Positions 54,494 through 62,772 of a DNA stretch of 64,000 nucleotides are shown in pieces. The position numbers were made by a program, and so were the translations under genes. Below the pieces are notes generated by a model, which saw nothing but the letters and a program-made list of their open reading frames with translations, had not been told where the DNA came from and ran no database searches. Source of the DNA: Mesorhizobium kowhaii (GTDB taxonomy: Bacteria > Pseudomonadota > Alphaproteobacteria > Rhizobiales > Rhizobiaceae); assembly GCF_003253745.1 (NCBI RefSeq), contig NZ_MZXV01000027.1, forward strand, positions 62,001-126,000. Direction: 5' to 3'. The first letter of the stretch is position 1. Every line of letters starts with the position of its first letter.

Positions 54494-54506
54494 GTTAGTT
54501 ACGTGG
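54494..54506 (-). promoter_or_regulatory. GTAAGTTACGTGG-type motif (GTTAGTTACGTGG)
   Basis: One substitution from consensus. It lies 72 bases before the rightward membrane-protein gene (54578) and also upstream of the leftward remnant, so its target is ambiguous. Confidence 0.45.
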
Positions 54507-54577
54507 CGCGTCGAAACGGCCGATGCTAAAGTAATGCATTCGCACCACTCGGCAGGGGTGCTTTACAAGGGGACGTC

Positions 54578-55039
54578 ATGGCTGACAAAATTCACGGTTT
54601 TCTGCCGGCCACGGCCGAAATGCCAACCGACCGCCAGCGATTGATCATACGCTATCTCTTTGGAGTCCTGATCGACCTCGTGGTCCTAAACCTGTTCGAT
54701 GAGTTTTCGGACAGCGTCACAGTCTCTTCCTTCAGCGTGTCATTGCTCGCCGCCATCTTGTTGCAGGCCCTTCTGAAGGGGACGATCGCTATCGAGCACC
54801 AGGTCGCCGTGTTCTTCCAGGCAAGGCAAGGTGCCTTCATGAAGTTCATGCGATTCTTCGGCGCATGGGTGGTGCTGTTCCTATCCAAGTTCGTGATCCT
54901 GGAGGTGATCACCTTTGTGTTTGGGGATAGGGTTCGCTTTGAAGGCATGCTGCACGGCGTGGTTCCGCTGATTATCGTGGTCGTCGCCATGCTCGTCGCC
55001 GAGGAAGTGATCGTGCGGTTCGTCAGATGGGTGCGTTGA
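54578..55039 (+). CDS. hypothetical membrane protein
   Basis: 153 residues with four membrane segments, an aromatic start (YLFGVLIDLVVLNLFDEFSD) and a basic C-terminus (EEVIVRFVRWVR). No family recognised. AAGGGGACG precedes the ATG. A rightward gene in a mostly leftward block. Confidence 0.65.
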   Translation: MADKIHGFLPATAEMPTDRQRLIIRYLFGVLIDLVVLNLFDEFSDSVTVSSFSVSLLAAILLQALLKGTIAIEHQVAVFFQARQGAFMKFMRFFGAWVVLFLSKFVILEVITFVFGDRVRFEGMLHGVVPLIIVVVAMLVAEEVIVRFVRWVR

Positions 55040-55263
55040 CAGCGTACCGCAGGGCTCACTCCACACAGGAAGCAAGCGACTTTTACGCCTCTCCAGGGCT
55101 GCGCTGTCTCATAGCAGGGGGCCGAGCGTGGCGATGCTGTTGTTCCAAAGGCGCCGTGGCAGGGACCATGAAGCCACCATCTTGGTTGTGACGGGGGTCG
55201 AGCGGGCGATGGTCGCGAAATGCCGGCCAGGGATCGGGGCGTCGACCGCCCAAAACAGGTGCG

Positions 55264-55289
55264 CTCGCCGCATCGAAAGATGCGGCGAG
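55264..55289 (-). terminator. putative terminator of the PpiC-HupE-DUF3604 operon
   Basis: CTCGCCGCATC (55264-55274) pairs with GATGCGGCGAG (55279-55289) over a four-base loop. The T-rich stretch is eight bases further on the minus strand, so termination strength is uncertain. It sits 31 bases after the DUF3604 stop. Confidence 0.5.
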
Positions 55290-55319
55290 GCCCTTATGCT
55301 TCCACTCGAGCGGAAACTG

Positions 55320-57254
55320 TTAGCCGGCCGGGGTATACCAGATCGGCGACGTGTAGGCTCGCTCCTGTGTTGTCATGGTCACATCCGGCGACATCTTGAT
55401 GCCAAAGTATTTCGCATCATAGGCGGGCCAGCGCGGTGTCGGGATCTCGATGACGCGGCCATAATAGAAGGCCCGCTGGGACGGATCGAAATCCGGGTCC
55501 TTCCACACCGCTATAAGCTCCGGTGCTCCGATCGTGTTTGTCCAGGTGGCATTGGGCACGTCCACGGTATTGCCGACCGGCGGCAGCTTGCCGTCGGCGC
55601 CTGGCTTGCGGTCGCCGGACCAGGCGACATCATAGACCTTTTCATGCACCTCGCCGGCTGCGTCCAGCCAACCCTTGATGATCTGATAGCGGTCGAGGTT
55701 GGCGCCGATCGGATCTTTCAACGCAGCGACGAGGAAGGTCGGCACCTTGCCCGCGGGCGCCTGAGTGAGATCGCCGCCCATCGGCACGCCCTTGGTGTAG
55801 CCGGCGATCGCCGGGCTGCGGGAGTTGGCGTCAGCCTCATCGAAATCGAAGCCGCCGAAGAAGCGGACCACCATCCGCGGCCCGGTCGTGGCATAGGTCT
55901 CGCGCCGCTTCATGGCGTCGAAGATCGAGGCGCGCGTGTTCTCCTGCGCCCAGACGGCGGCATAGCCCGACGCGGTCGTCTCCCAACCCATGATCTTGAG
56001 CCCGAGCTTGGGGTTCGCCATGAAGGGGTGCGACCAGCGTTCCGGGCTCGGCTCGGCGGTCGAAATCTTGCCGAAGAAATTGTCGTCGTCGGCAGTGGAG
56101 AGGCCCGTGTGCGAATCCGTGCTGCCGACCAAGCCGAATTTGTAGGGATTGACCCCCAGCTTGGCTTCCAGCTTCAGCCCGTTCTTGAGCGCCGAGCGCG
56201 TATACTCGAACTCCAGCATGTCCGGTGTCTTCTTCACGCTGAGGTCAAGATTGCCCTTGTCCCATTTCTCGAAATTGGCGAACTCGTCATTGGGAGAAAG
56301 AAAGGGGTGGCTCTCACCGTCGCCCTTCATCTGGGTGGTCTCGTAAAGCACCTCCCAGTGGGCACGCTGCTCGGCGTATTCGCGATCGATCTCCTTGCCG
56401 GTGACCGGCTCGATGATCGGGAACATCTCGCCATTGCTCAGATTGCCATTGTGGGCGATGGCAAGCACATCGCCGCCGGTCTTGTCCTCATAGTTCCGCA
56501 GCCATTTCCACAGGTCGCGCGGGTTGTTGCTGCCGACGGGCGGCTGCGTCGTGTATGGCTCGATGAGACCGGCTTTTTCGGCACCATCGCGGAAGATGAC
56601 ATTGCGGTGCAGGTTGTTGCCCTTGGACAGGGACGTCCATTCGAAGCCGATGAAAGCGGTGAAATGCCCCGGATCGTTGGCTTCTTCGGCTGCCGAGATA
56701 ATGCTCTGCCACACCGACCGATAGGCGGGATTGCCCGGCTGGTAGATGATATCGGGCGGAAATTTGCCTTGCGAAAAGGTCACGACGATGGCCCACGCCG
56801 CTTCCCCGGCGTGCCCCGACTGTATCATGTCATACCACTCGCGGGCCTGCGCGTTCTGCAGGATCTCCGGCTTTCCGGCCATGAAGTCGGTGAACCATCC
56901 CATATTGTCGGAGTGATCCGCGACGACCAGGAAGTCGAGCGGACGTGACAGCTTGGCCGGCTGTCCTGTCGAGGAAATGACCTCCTCGCCCTTCGCAAAT
57001 TTGTAGGCCTCGCGCGGTCCCAGCCTGGCTCCGGCCGCCCCGGCGTCGAAAGACAGGGCCGTGTGCAAATGCGTGTCGCCAAACAGCGGCCGCGCCGGGA
57101 AATTGCGTCCGGCATAGGGTGAGTAGGGCCGGGCCTTGATGGCTTGCCCCGCTTCCTCGACGGTATAGGTGCCGGCATCCTGTGCCCGTGCCACGGCGCT
57201 GGCGCACACGGTAAGCAATACAAGACTTGTGATTGTCAGCGGTTTCCGGATCAT
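55320..57254 (-). CDS. DUF3604 (PHP-like metallohydrolase) exported protein
   Basis: 644 residues with a signal peptide (LVLLTVCASAVARA). PHP-like metal motifs: GDTHLHTALSFDAG near 60-73, VVADHSDNMGW near 110, LAIAHNGNLSNGEMF and GLVGSTDSHTG. DUF3604 proteins are periplasmic, predicted metal-dependent phosphoesterases or hydrolases of unknown substrate. The ATG at 57254 overlaps the stop of the gene at 57251 by four bases, the last of a four- to five-gene overlapping operon. Confidence 0.85.
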   Translation of the reverse strand: MIRKPLTITSLVLLTVCASAVARAQDAGTYTVEEAGQAIKARPYSPYAGRNFPARPLFGDTHLHTALSFDAGAAGARLGPREAYKFAKGEEVISSTGQPAKLSRPLDFLVVADHSDNMGWFTDFMAGKPEILQNAQAREWYDMIQSGHAGEAAWAIVVTFSQGKFPPDIIYQPGNPAYRSVWQSIISAAEEANDPGHFTAFIGFEWTSLSKGNNLHRNVIFRDGAEKAGLIEPYTTQPPVGSNNPRDLWKWLRNYEDKTGGDVLAIAHNGNLSNGEMFPIIEPVTGKEIDREYAEQRAHWEVLYETTQMKGDGESHPFLSPNDEFANFEKWDKGNLDLSVKKTPDMLEFEYTRSALKNGLKLEAKLGVNPYKFGLVGSTDSHTGLSTADDDNFFGKISTAEPSPERWSHPFMANPKLGLKIMGWETTASGYAAVWAQENTRASIFDAMKRRETYATTGPRMVVRFFGGFDFDEADANSRSPAIAGYTKGVPMGGDLTQAPAGKVPTFLVAALKDPIGANLDRYQIIKGWLDAAGEVHEKVYDVAWSGDRKPGADGKLPPVGNTVDVPNATWTNTIGAPELIAVWKDPDFDPSQRAFYYGRVIEIPTPRWPAYDAKYFGIKMSPDVTMTTQERAYTSPIWYTPAG

Positions 57255-58039
57255 TGTCTCTCTCCCTCGTGGAATGAAATCTCGGTGTGGTCAGGTGTGC
57301 ATCCGAGCTCGGCGGGCGCGATGCCAACCGGGTGCGACTGCATCGAAGCGAAATGGGGTGAGCCGGCCGCCGCGCTTGCTAGCGAGAAGACCGGTTTCTG
57401 TGATGTTTCGACAGCACTGTCGCTTGCGCCGACGTCCGAATAGCTGAGCAGGAATTGGGCGATCTGCGGCGCCGTCCCATAGAGACGCACCACGCCGCGC
57501 TCGACGGCCTGGCCGAAGGTCAACCGCCGCGCCGCGATTTCGGTTATTACGGCTTCGCCCGAGACGAGGACAAGGTCACCGGGGAGCGCCCCCGGAACAT
57601 GAACCGTCGTGCGCAAGCCGTCGGGACCCTGATCGAAGCGTGTCCACAGCATCGGCTCGACGACGACCAGGGAAACCGAAGGCAGGGCCGCCGGACCTGG
57701 CGACGCCGCCCGGAGCATGTCGCCGAATTGCTCCAGCGCCGTCGCCGTCAGCTTAAATCTGTGTCCGAACAGATCTGGTCCGGTCTGATCGAAGTTCGCT
57801 ACCGGCAGCCGTCCCGCAGCCACCTCCCTCGATATCGCGCCGACGACGTAGAGTGAATCCGGATAGAGCCAATTCAGGAAACCCTGCGAAGCGGTCTGCG
57901 GACTATCATAGCCGCAAGCGTGTCCTTCGGACGTCGGAGCAGTGGCCATAAAAGACGCAGCAAACGCCACCGCGATAGCGCGTGCAAGTTTCTGGCTCCT
58001 CAGGAGGCGCCGGCCCGTCAGTTTCGTGCGTGATCCCAT
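57251..58039 (-). CDS. exported protein of the HupE-PpiC-DUF3604 operon, unknown function
   Basis: 262 residues from the ATG at 58039 with GAGGAGGAGCAAATG start. Signal peptide to about residue 41 (TAPTSEGHACGYDSP), leaving mature ACGYDSPQTASQGFLNWLYP. LGALPGDLVLVSGEAVITEI and GVVRLYGTAPQIAQFLLSYS follow. No domain recognised. Overlaps the DUF3604 start and lies 10 bases after the HupE-like gene. Confidence 0.7.
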   Translation of the reverse strand: MGSRTKLTGRRLLRSQKLARAIAVAFAASFMATAPTSEGHACGYDSPQTASQGFLNWLYPDSLYVVGAISREVAAGRLPVANFDQTGPDLFGHRFKLTATALEQFGDMLRAASPGPAALPSVSLVVVEPMLWTRFDQGPDGLRTTVHVPGALPGDLVLVSGEAVITEIAARRLTFGQAVERGVVRLYGTAPQIAQFLLSYSDVGASDSAVETSQKPVFSLASAAAGSPHFASMQSHPVGIAPAELGCTPDHTEISFHEGERQ

Positions 58040-58049
58040 TTGCTCCTCC

Positions 58050-59096
58050 TCACAAGAACATCGCGTCCAGTCGCTGGACGCTCCAGAATGCCGCGATGAT
58101 CCCGATGGCATAGGCCGACGCGACGATCGCCTGCCGCGGGATCATGACGAACCGCATCACCGAATAAACCGCGGTCAGCAAGACGGCGATGAAGGCGAGC
58201 TGTCCGAGCTCGACGCCGACATTGAAGGCCAGCAGCGCCAGCGGAATGTCGCCATGCGGCAGGCCAAGTTCGACCAGCGCGCCGGCAAAGCCGAAGCCGT
58301 GCAGCAGGCCGAAGGCGAAGGCCACAATCCACGGCTTGGCGATGGCCAGGCTGAGCTGCCCGCGCTCCATCCGCACAACCTCGGCGGCGACCATGACGAT
58401 GCTGATGGCGATCATCGCCTCCACCGGCCGCGACGGCAGCGTCAGCCATCCGAGCGTTGCGCAGGTCAAGGTGATCGAATGCGCGACTGTGAAGGCGGTG
58501 ATTGCTTTCACCAGCTTGCGCCAGTCGCGCACGATGAGCATCAGCCCGGTGACGAACAGCAGGTGGTCGAAGCCGAAAGCGATATGTTCGATGCCGTGAC
58601 GGACGTAGGTGACGAACACCGCCCAGACGCTCTGCGAAGCCGGGATGACTGCCGACGGTTCGCTGGGTGTGAGACGGGCTGTCCAGCTGTTGCCATTCGC
58701 GAACACCACGTGGACCAGTGTGTCGGTCATGGTGTTCTGCAACCCGTCGATCACAACGTTCTGGCCTGCGAGCGGCTCCAGGGTGCGCATGCGCCAAGTC
58801 TGCACCATGGCATCCCCGGTCGGATGCGAGATGATCGGCGTAACCGCCTCGATCTTGCCGGAAAAGAGTGCCGACAGCGCCAGTCGCGCATCGCCCTGCA
58901 TCGGCGTTTTGAACAGAACGCTGAACTCGTTCGGCGCCTCCTCCTTAAGGCTGAGATATGCCGGGCGCACCTCGTGGGAATAGGCAACTTCGCAGAACAG
59001 CGCAGCAATGGCCGCTGTCAGCACGACCAGCCGAACGCACTCCAACGCAGCGCGGGCACCCTGCACGAGCGCAGACCAATTGGCCAGCCGCCTCAT
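58050..59096 (-). CDS. HupE/UreJ family permease with periplasmic N-terminal domain
   Basis: 348 residues. After an N-terminal membrane or signal segment (21-40), about 115 residues of periplasmic beta-rich domain (HEVRPAYLSLKEE... NTMTDTLVHVVF), then a HupE/UreJ region with HGIEHIAFGFDHLLF at 167-181, AHSITLTCATLG and VMVAAEVVRMERGQL. HupE proteins transport nickel or cobalt; the PF13795-type with a big periplasmic domain is of unproven metal. Overlaps PpiC by four bases. Confidence 0.85.
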   Translation of the reverse strand: MRRLANWSALVQGARAALECVRLVVLTAAIAALFCEVAYSHEVRPAYLSLKEEAPNEFSVLFKTPMQGDARLALSALFSGKIEAVTPIISHPTGDAMVQTWRMRTLEPLAGQNVVIDGLQNTMTDTLVHVVFANGNSWTARLTPSEPSAVIPASQSVWAVFVTYVRHGIEHIAFGFDHLLFVTGLMLIVRDWRKLVKAITAFTVAHSITLTCATLGWLTLPSRPVEAMIAISIVMVAAEVVRMERGQLSLAIAKPWIVAFAFGLLHGFGFAGALVELGLPHGDIPLALLAFNVGVELGQLAFIAVLLTAVYSVMRFVMIPRQAIVASAYAIGIIAAFWSVQRLDAMFL

Positions 59097-59968
59097 TGTG
59101 CGGCCACATTCGTTGCGGCCCCAGGCCCCAGCGCCGCCTTCGTACTGTCGTCAAGCTCGACGCCGTACTTGTTGCGCAGCTCGACCAGATACTCCCGGCT
59201 GAGCTCGGTCTGCTTCGCAGAGCGCCACTCAGCGAGGACGGCATCCTTCACGGTCTCGAAAGGCTTCGGCGTGGTCGCCGTGCGCTGCGTGACGAGCACC
59301 AGATGAAAGCCATAGCCAGATTTCACCGGACCGCGCCATCCACCCGGTTCAAGCGCAACCACCTCGTGCGCAAAATCGGCACCGAACATTCCGGACAGCG
59401 CCTGTTCGTCGGTATCGGCAAAGCTGTCGCCGAACAGCAGCCGGTCGCCCTCGATCGAATCGTCCTCGACATTCGCTGACAGCGCACCCAGCGCGGCGGT
59501 CGCGTCCGCCGCGGCATCCCTGCGGTGCTCCGGGTTGAAGTAGACCTGCCGGAACGACAGTTTTCCCGGTGTCTCGAACTTCGCCGGGTTGGCGGCATAA
59601 AACTGCCGCAGCTCCGCTTCGGTCGGCTCGGCAAGCTGGGCCGTATCCTCGACAAGGAATTTGAGCTTTTGCGCCAAGCGGCGGCGGATGATGGTGTCGT
59701 CCTTCTCGAGGCCCATCTCCTGCGCTTCGCGCGCCATCACTTTCTCGTTCAGCAGATCGTCGACAAGACCCTTGAGCTCATCGGCGGTTGGCTCGCGCAG
59801 CCACTGGCTCGACCAGGTCTGCTTGAGCCAGCGCAAATCGCCTTCGCCGATCCGGACCGGCTCCGCGGCTGTGGCTTCGACATGTCTGTCGTTCAGCCAG
59901 GAATAGCCGCCAAACAGGATCGCGCCGACAACGGCAAAATGCAGCAGAGGTTCCTTGAGCCACGTCAT
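59093..59968 (-). CDS. parvulin-like peptidyl-prolyl cis-trans isomerase (PpiC type)
   Basis: 291 residues. An N-terminal helix (PLLHFAVVGAILFGGYSW) anchors it. SurA/PpiD-like helices and then the parvulin domain GKLSFRQVYFNPEHRRDAAA... GGWRGPVKSGYGFHLVLVTQ. It is a foldase of the periplasm and probably helps the operon's exported proteins fold. Overlaps HupE and the small upstream ORF by four bases each. Confidence 0.83.
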   Translation of the reverse strand: MTWLKEPLLHFAVVGAILFGGYSWLNDRHVEATAAEPVRIGEGDLRWLKQTWSSQWLREPTADELKGLVDDLLNEKVMAREAQEMGLEKDDTIIRRRLAQKLKFLVEDTAQLAEPTEAELRQFYAANPAKFETPGKLSFRQVYFNPEHRRDAAADATAALGALSANVEDDSIEGDRLLFGDSFADTDEQALSGMFGADFAHEVVALEPGGWRGPVKSGYGFHLVLVTQRTATTPKPFETVKDAVLAEWRSAKQTELSREYLVELRNKYGVELDDSTKAALGPGAATNVAAQ

Positions 59969-60192
59969 ACGCTTTCCTCCGCTCCGGCTACGGCAGCATT
60001 CTGCACGCGGGCATTGTCAAATGCCGCGTTGCCTTCGACGCCGAAAACCAGCGGAACCGCCAATGGAAAAATCGATACGACGTCGCCCATGTTTGCCTCT
60101 CGTTGCGAAGGCTCCGGCAGCCGACAACAGGCATGCTCTCGAGTTACCCGTGCAACACCATTGGCGTGATACTCGATGAGCACTTCCTGCAT
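59965..60192 (-). CDS. small uncertain ORF at the head of the PpiC-HupE-DUF3604 operon
   Basis: 75 residues from ATG 60192 (a start at 60255 gives 96). MGDVVSIFPLAVPLVFGVEG has a hydrophobic stretch, but no family is known. Its stop overlaps the PpiC ATG by four bases, which favours a real gene; poor codon bias and a weak SD argue against it. Confidence 0.35.
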   Translation of the reverse strand: MQEVLIEYHANGVARVTREHACCRLPEPSQREANMGDVVSIFPLAVPLVFGVEGNAAFDNARVQNAAVAGAEESV

Positions 60193-60233
60193 TCCTTCAC
60201 GGATAGTAGACCCCAAAGAGCTGGCGCTGGAAT

Positions 60234-60246
60234 GTAAGTTACGTGG
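60234..60246 (-). promoter_or_regulatory. GTAAGTTACGTGG motif (exact)
   Basis: Exact consensus, preceded by CAAAGAG and GCTGGAAT and followed by GGCAAGCATGTAATCGC. Lies 42 bases upstream of the first small ORF start of the PpiC-HupE-DUF3604 operon. Flanks match 62703 almost position by position. Confidence 0.6.
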
Positions 60247-60508
60247 GGCAAGCATGTAATCGCGCTACAGAGCCTCTGTCGTTGCCGGGCGCGAACTCGT
60301 AGATGTGCCCGGGCGAGCGGGGCATCTTGCGGACCGGCGCGTGGGGACGGCACTTCGCCTTCAGCGCGCGGACTTCGCAGTTGAACCTTGCTGGCCCTTT
60401 ATGGGAGCGCCGCGCCATCGTTGAGCAGCTTGCCGGTGCCGGTCAGATGCGATGTGCCACAAGCCAATGAGACGTTGTCTTACTTTCCAAGGATCAGCTC
60501 CTTGGTTG

Positions 60509-60919
60509 TCACCGGTTTCCCGATGGAGTTTCGCTTGGAATGCCCTGCAGCAGCAGACCACCCCAGACGGCAAGAAGTGCGTGAAATGCAACCGTAGGCC
60601 AAAGCATGACGCCGGTCATCTTCAGGACCGCGGCCGCATACACGAGGAGAATCGATACGGCCGTGTTGTAAATCAGAATGCCAACAAGCAGTCCGAACAG
60701 TGAAGGATTTAACGCGTCTTTCCTCGCCATCCAGCTTGCGACACCTATGGCAAGCAACGCCGCGCCCGCAATGCGGCCGACAAAAATTGCTTCAACCGTG
60801 GCGCTTTCCAACCCAAGCAGGAGAGCAAATGGAACGGAAGGCAGCAAAAGAAGACCGAGACCTGTCGCCGCTTCGACCGCCGCAATGACGACCAGGAATA
60901 AATTTCGTTTCGCGTTCAT
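60509..60919 (-). CDS. hypothetical membrane protein
   Basis: 136 residues from the ATG at 60919 with four membrane segments (LFLVVIAAVEAATGLGLLLL, then SVPFALLLGL, later FGLLVGILIYNTAVSILLVY and MLWPTVAFHALLAVWGGLLL). Resembles small DoxX/DUF-type membrane proteins; not assignable. Confidence 0.6.
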   Translation of the reverse strand: MNAKRNLFLVVIAAVEAATGLGLLLLPSVPFALLLGLESATVEAIFVGRIAGAALLAIGVASWMARKDALNPSLFGLLVGILIYNTAVSILLVYAAAVLKMTGVMLWPTVAFHALLAVWGGLLLQGIPSETPSGNR

Positions 60920-60984
60920 TTGTTGACTTTGTCCAGAGCTGGGCCCGCCGATTGGTGCTGGCAGTATCCGAGCGCACGACCCAC

Positions 60985-61071
60985 GACCGGTCGTTGCTTG
61001 GACGATCTTGTCGCCCAAGGCCGACCTGCTGTCGGTCAGGTCTGGCCGGCGGCCATCCGCGCGCCAATCAG
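60985..61071 (-). pseudogene. remnant of the lipoprotein hydrolase C-terminus
   Basis: The minus strand reads LIGARMAAGQ, then after a one-base loss DSRSALGDKIVQATTG. The complete gene at 36396-37718 has LIGTRMAGGQSLTDSRVGLG and GDTIVQATTG. So a duplicated, frameshifted fragment sits directly after the next exported gene's stop. Confidence 0.55.
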
Positions 61072-61394
61072 TTGACCTGAACGACCACGTACTTCGAACC
61101 CGAGTGCTGATAATATTTCCCGCCGCAATGCCAGACGGCCGTCCCGTTGACGGAGGTTTTGGCGCAACCGGCAGGAAGCCTGGCTACGTAGACGCTGGTT
61201 CTGCGGATTGTTCGCCGGGTCGCGCGTCGCCCGACGCCCGCGGCGCTTGTGGCCGTAAGAGGGCGGCCAACGCGCGCCAAAGCTTCAGATGATATCGATC
61301 CCCGAGTGACCAGGGAGACCGGATCAACCTGCACGAAAGTAGCCAAAGCCAAGGCCAGGACGGCGCAGTTGCGGAATGTAAGTTTCGTTGTCAT
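61068..61394 (-). CDS. exported protein, CGGxYY-type
   Basis: 108 residues with a signal peptide (AVLALALATFVQVDP). C-terminal LPAGCAKTSVNGTAVWHCGG and YYQHSGSKYVVVQV with two cysteines that could pair. Similar small exported rhizobial proteins exist but no function is known. ATG at 61394. Confidence 0.62.
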   Translation of the reverse strand: MTTKLTFRNCAVLALALATFVQVDPVSLVTRGSISSEALARVGRPLTATSAAGVGRRATRRTIRRTSVYVARLPAGCAKTSVNGTAVWHCGGKYYQHSGSKYVVVQVN

Positions 61395-61432
61395 CGCTTC
61401 CTCCATTGTTGTTCATTGATGCAAATTGAATC

Positions 61433-62233
61433 CTAGAAACGCATGACCAATCCCATGATCGGTCCTTGCTGGACGACATCGAAGACGAAGCCGTCATTGC
61501 GGTAGTTGACGCCGAGCGCGCGGTAGCCGGCGACCGCCGAAAACCGCTCGTTGAACCGGTAGCCCAGTGCGGCTGCGACATCCCAGTCGACATTGGCACC
61601 GCCTGCACCAACCATGCCCCAGCCCGTCAGATAGATTTCGGGCGTGAGCGAGTAATTCGCGCGAACGCCAACCAGCCCATCCACCCAGGTCGCTCCATCG
61701 CTGCCGGATACGCCGTCAAGGATACCGCCATGGAAGTCGAGGTCCGTGTTTACGGACCAAACCCTCATGGCGCCGACGAAATCGAGACGTCCGGTATCAC
61801 TCTGGATAATCGAATAGCCAGCTCCGATTAGTCCCGAAAATGTCTCGGAAGAAACATCGACACTGGTGGCGAGGACGCCTCTCGGCGTGCCGTTTTCTCC
61901 CGATAATTTCACATACATGAGGTCGCCAAAAATGCTGTAGCGGTCGTAGCGAGCCTCGGCGACAGCCATGGCCGCGAAGTCGAGATTCTTCAGGATGTCG
62001 CTGAAGCTCGCATCAACGTCGACGGGGGGCAGACCGAACTGCGCCACCTCCCCCGACATTCCAGCCGCCCAGAAATACGGCGCAACGGAGAACGTCCACC
62101 CTTGTTCGGTGACCACCGGCTTCAGCTCCGGCGTCACTGGTGAGACCGCATCCGCGGCTCCAGCGGGATGGGTAAGCCAAAGGAAGGAAAGAACGGCACA
62201 ACCTTGGGCTACTGTCCGAAAGAACGTCATCAT
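61433..62233 (-). CDS. outer-membrane beta-barrel protein
   Basis: 266 residues. Signal peptide (FLWLTHPAGAADA), then alternating beta strands: TFSVAPYFWAAGMSG, RYDRYSIFGDLMYVKLSG and GYRFNERFSAVAGYRALGVN, ending in a beta-signal with C-terminal phenylalanine (GPIMGLVMRF). A general outer-membrane barrel; no substrate assigned. Confidence 0.75.
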   Translation of the reverse strand: MMTFFRTVAQGCAVLSFLWLTHPAGAADAVSPVTPELKPVVTEQGWTFSVAPYFWAAGMSGEVAQFGLPPVDVDASFSDILKNLDFAAMAVAEARYDRYSIFGDLMYVKLSGENGTPRGVLATSVDVSSETFSGLIGAGYSIIQSDTGRLDFVGAMRVWSVNTDLDFHGGILDGVSGSDGATWVDGLVGVRANYSLTPEIYLTGWGMVGAGGANVDWDVAAALGYRFNERFSAVAGYRALGVNYRNDGFVFDVVQQGPIMGLVMRF

Positions 62234-62339
62234 GTCAGGGTCCCCTCCTGTGTTCCACCACCATATGCTTGATTTATTGCTCTGGGAAACGGGAGTGTTG
62301 GCATGTTTCCCGCGCTTTCGGCCCGGCACTCATGGCTGT

Positions 62340-62648
62340 TCACCGTGGCGGCCATGGGTTGATACCCGATTTGCGGGCGGCGTCGGTGTTCAGCACCGCT
62401 GCGCCTACCTCTCCAACCAGGCGATCCACCAGTTCCTGCCATTCGGCTCGTCTGGCCTCCCGCAATGCCGGCGGGGCTTCGTCGACCTTCGAAAGCGCAA
62501 ACTCCGCATCCGCGAGTTCCTCGCAGATGTCGCGAAAGCTCTCACTTCGGTCCATCAGCCGATGGATCGTCAATTCAAACTGGGGGTATCGGCGCACTGC
62601 CGCCGAGACCGCTCGGTGCCTGTCAGACGATCCGTCTTTTGTGTTCAT
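62340..62648 (-). CDS. hypothetical protein with a paralog fragment at 54188
   Basis: 102 residues, soluble, helical and acidic: RDICEELADAEFALSKVDEA then EARRAEWQELVDRLVGEVGA. No family recognised. A GTAAGTTACGTGG motif lies 55 bases upstream of its start and also 58 bases before the rightward regulator gene. Confidence 0.65.
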   Translation of the reverse strand: MNTKDGSSDRHRAVSAAVRRYPQFELTIHRLMDRSESFRDICEELADAEFALSKVDEAPPALREARRAEWQELVDRLVGEVGAAVLNTDAARKSGINPWPPR

Positions 62649-62702
62649 GACGCCAGTTCATCGACCTGACGCAATCGTATTGCAAAGAGACGGCAGCAGA
62701 AG

Positions 62703-62715
62703 GTAAGTTACGTGG
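62703..62715 (-). promoter_or_regulatory. GTAAGTTACGTGG motif (exact), divergent position
   Basis: Exact consensus. Preceded by GCAAAGAG and GCAGAAG and followed by GCATGTAACCGC, closely matching 60234. Lies between the leftward 102-aa gene (55 bases) and the rightward cyclase-like regulator (58 bases). Confidence 0.6.
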
Positions 62716-62772
62716 ATATGCATGTAACCGCACGATAACAAAAACTGCGGTTGCGAGGGACCAAGCGAGGGC

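Noticed and set aside
55128..56948. A 606-codon open frame on the plus strand
   Set aside because: It is the antisense of the DUF3604 gene and shows no domain.
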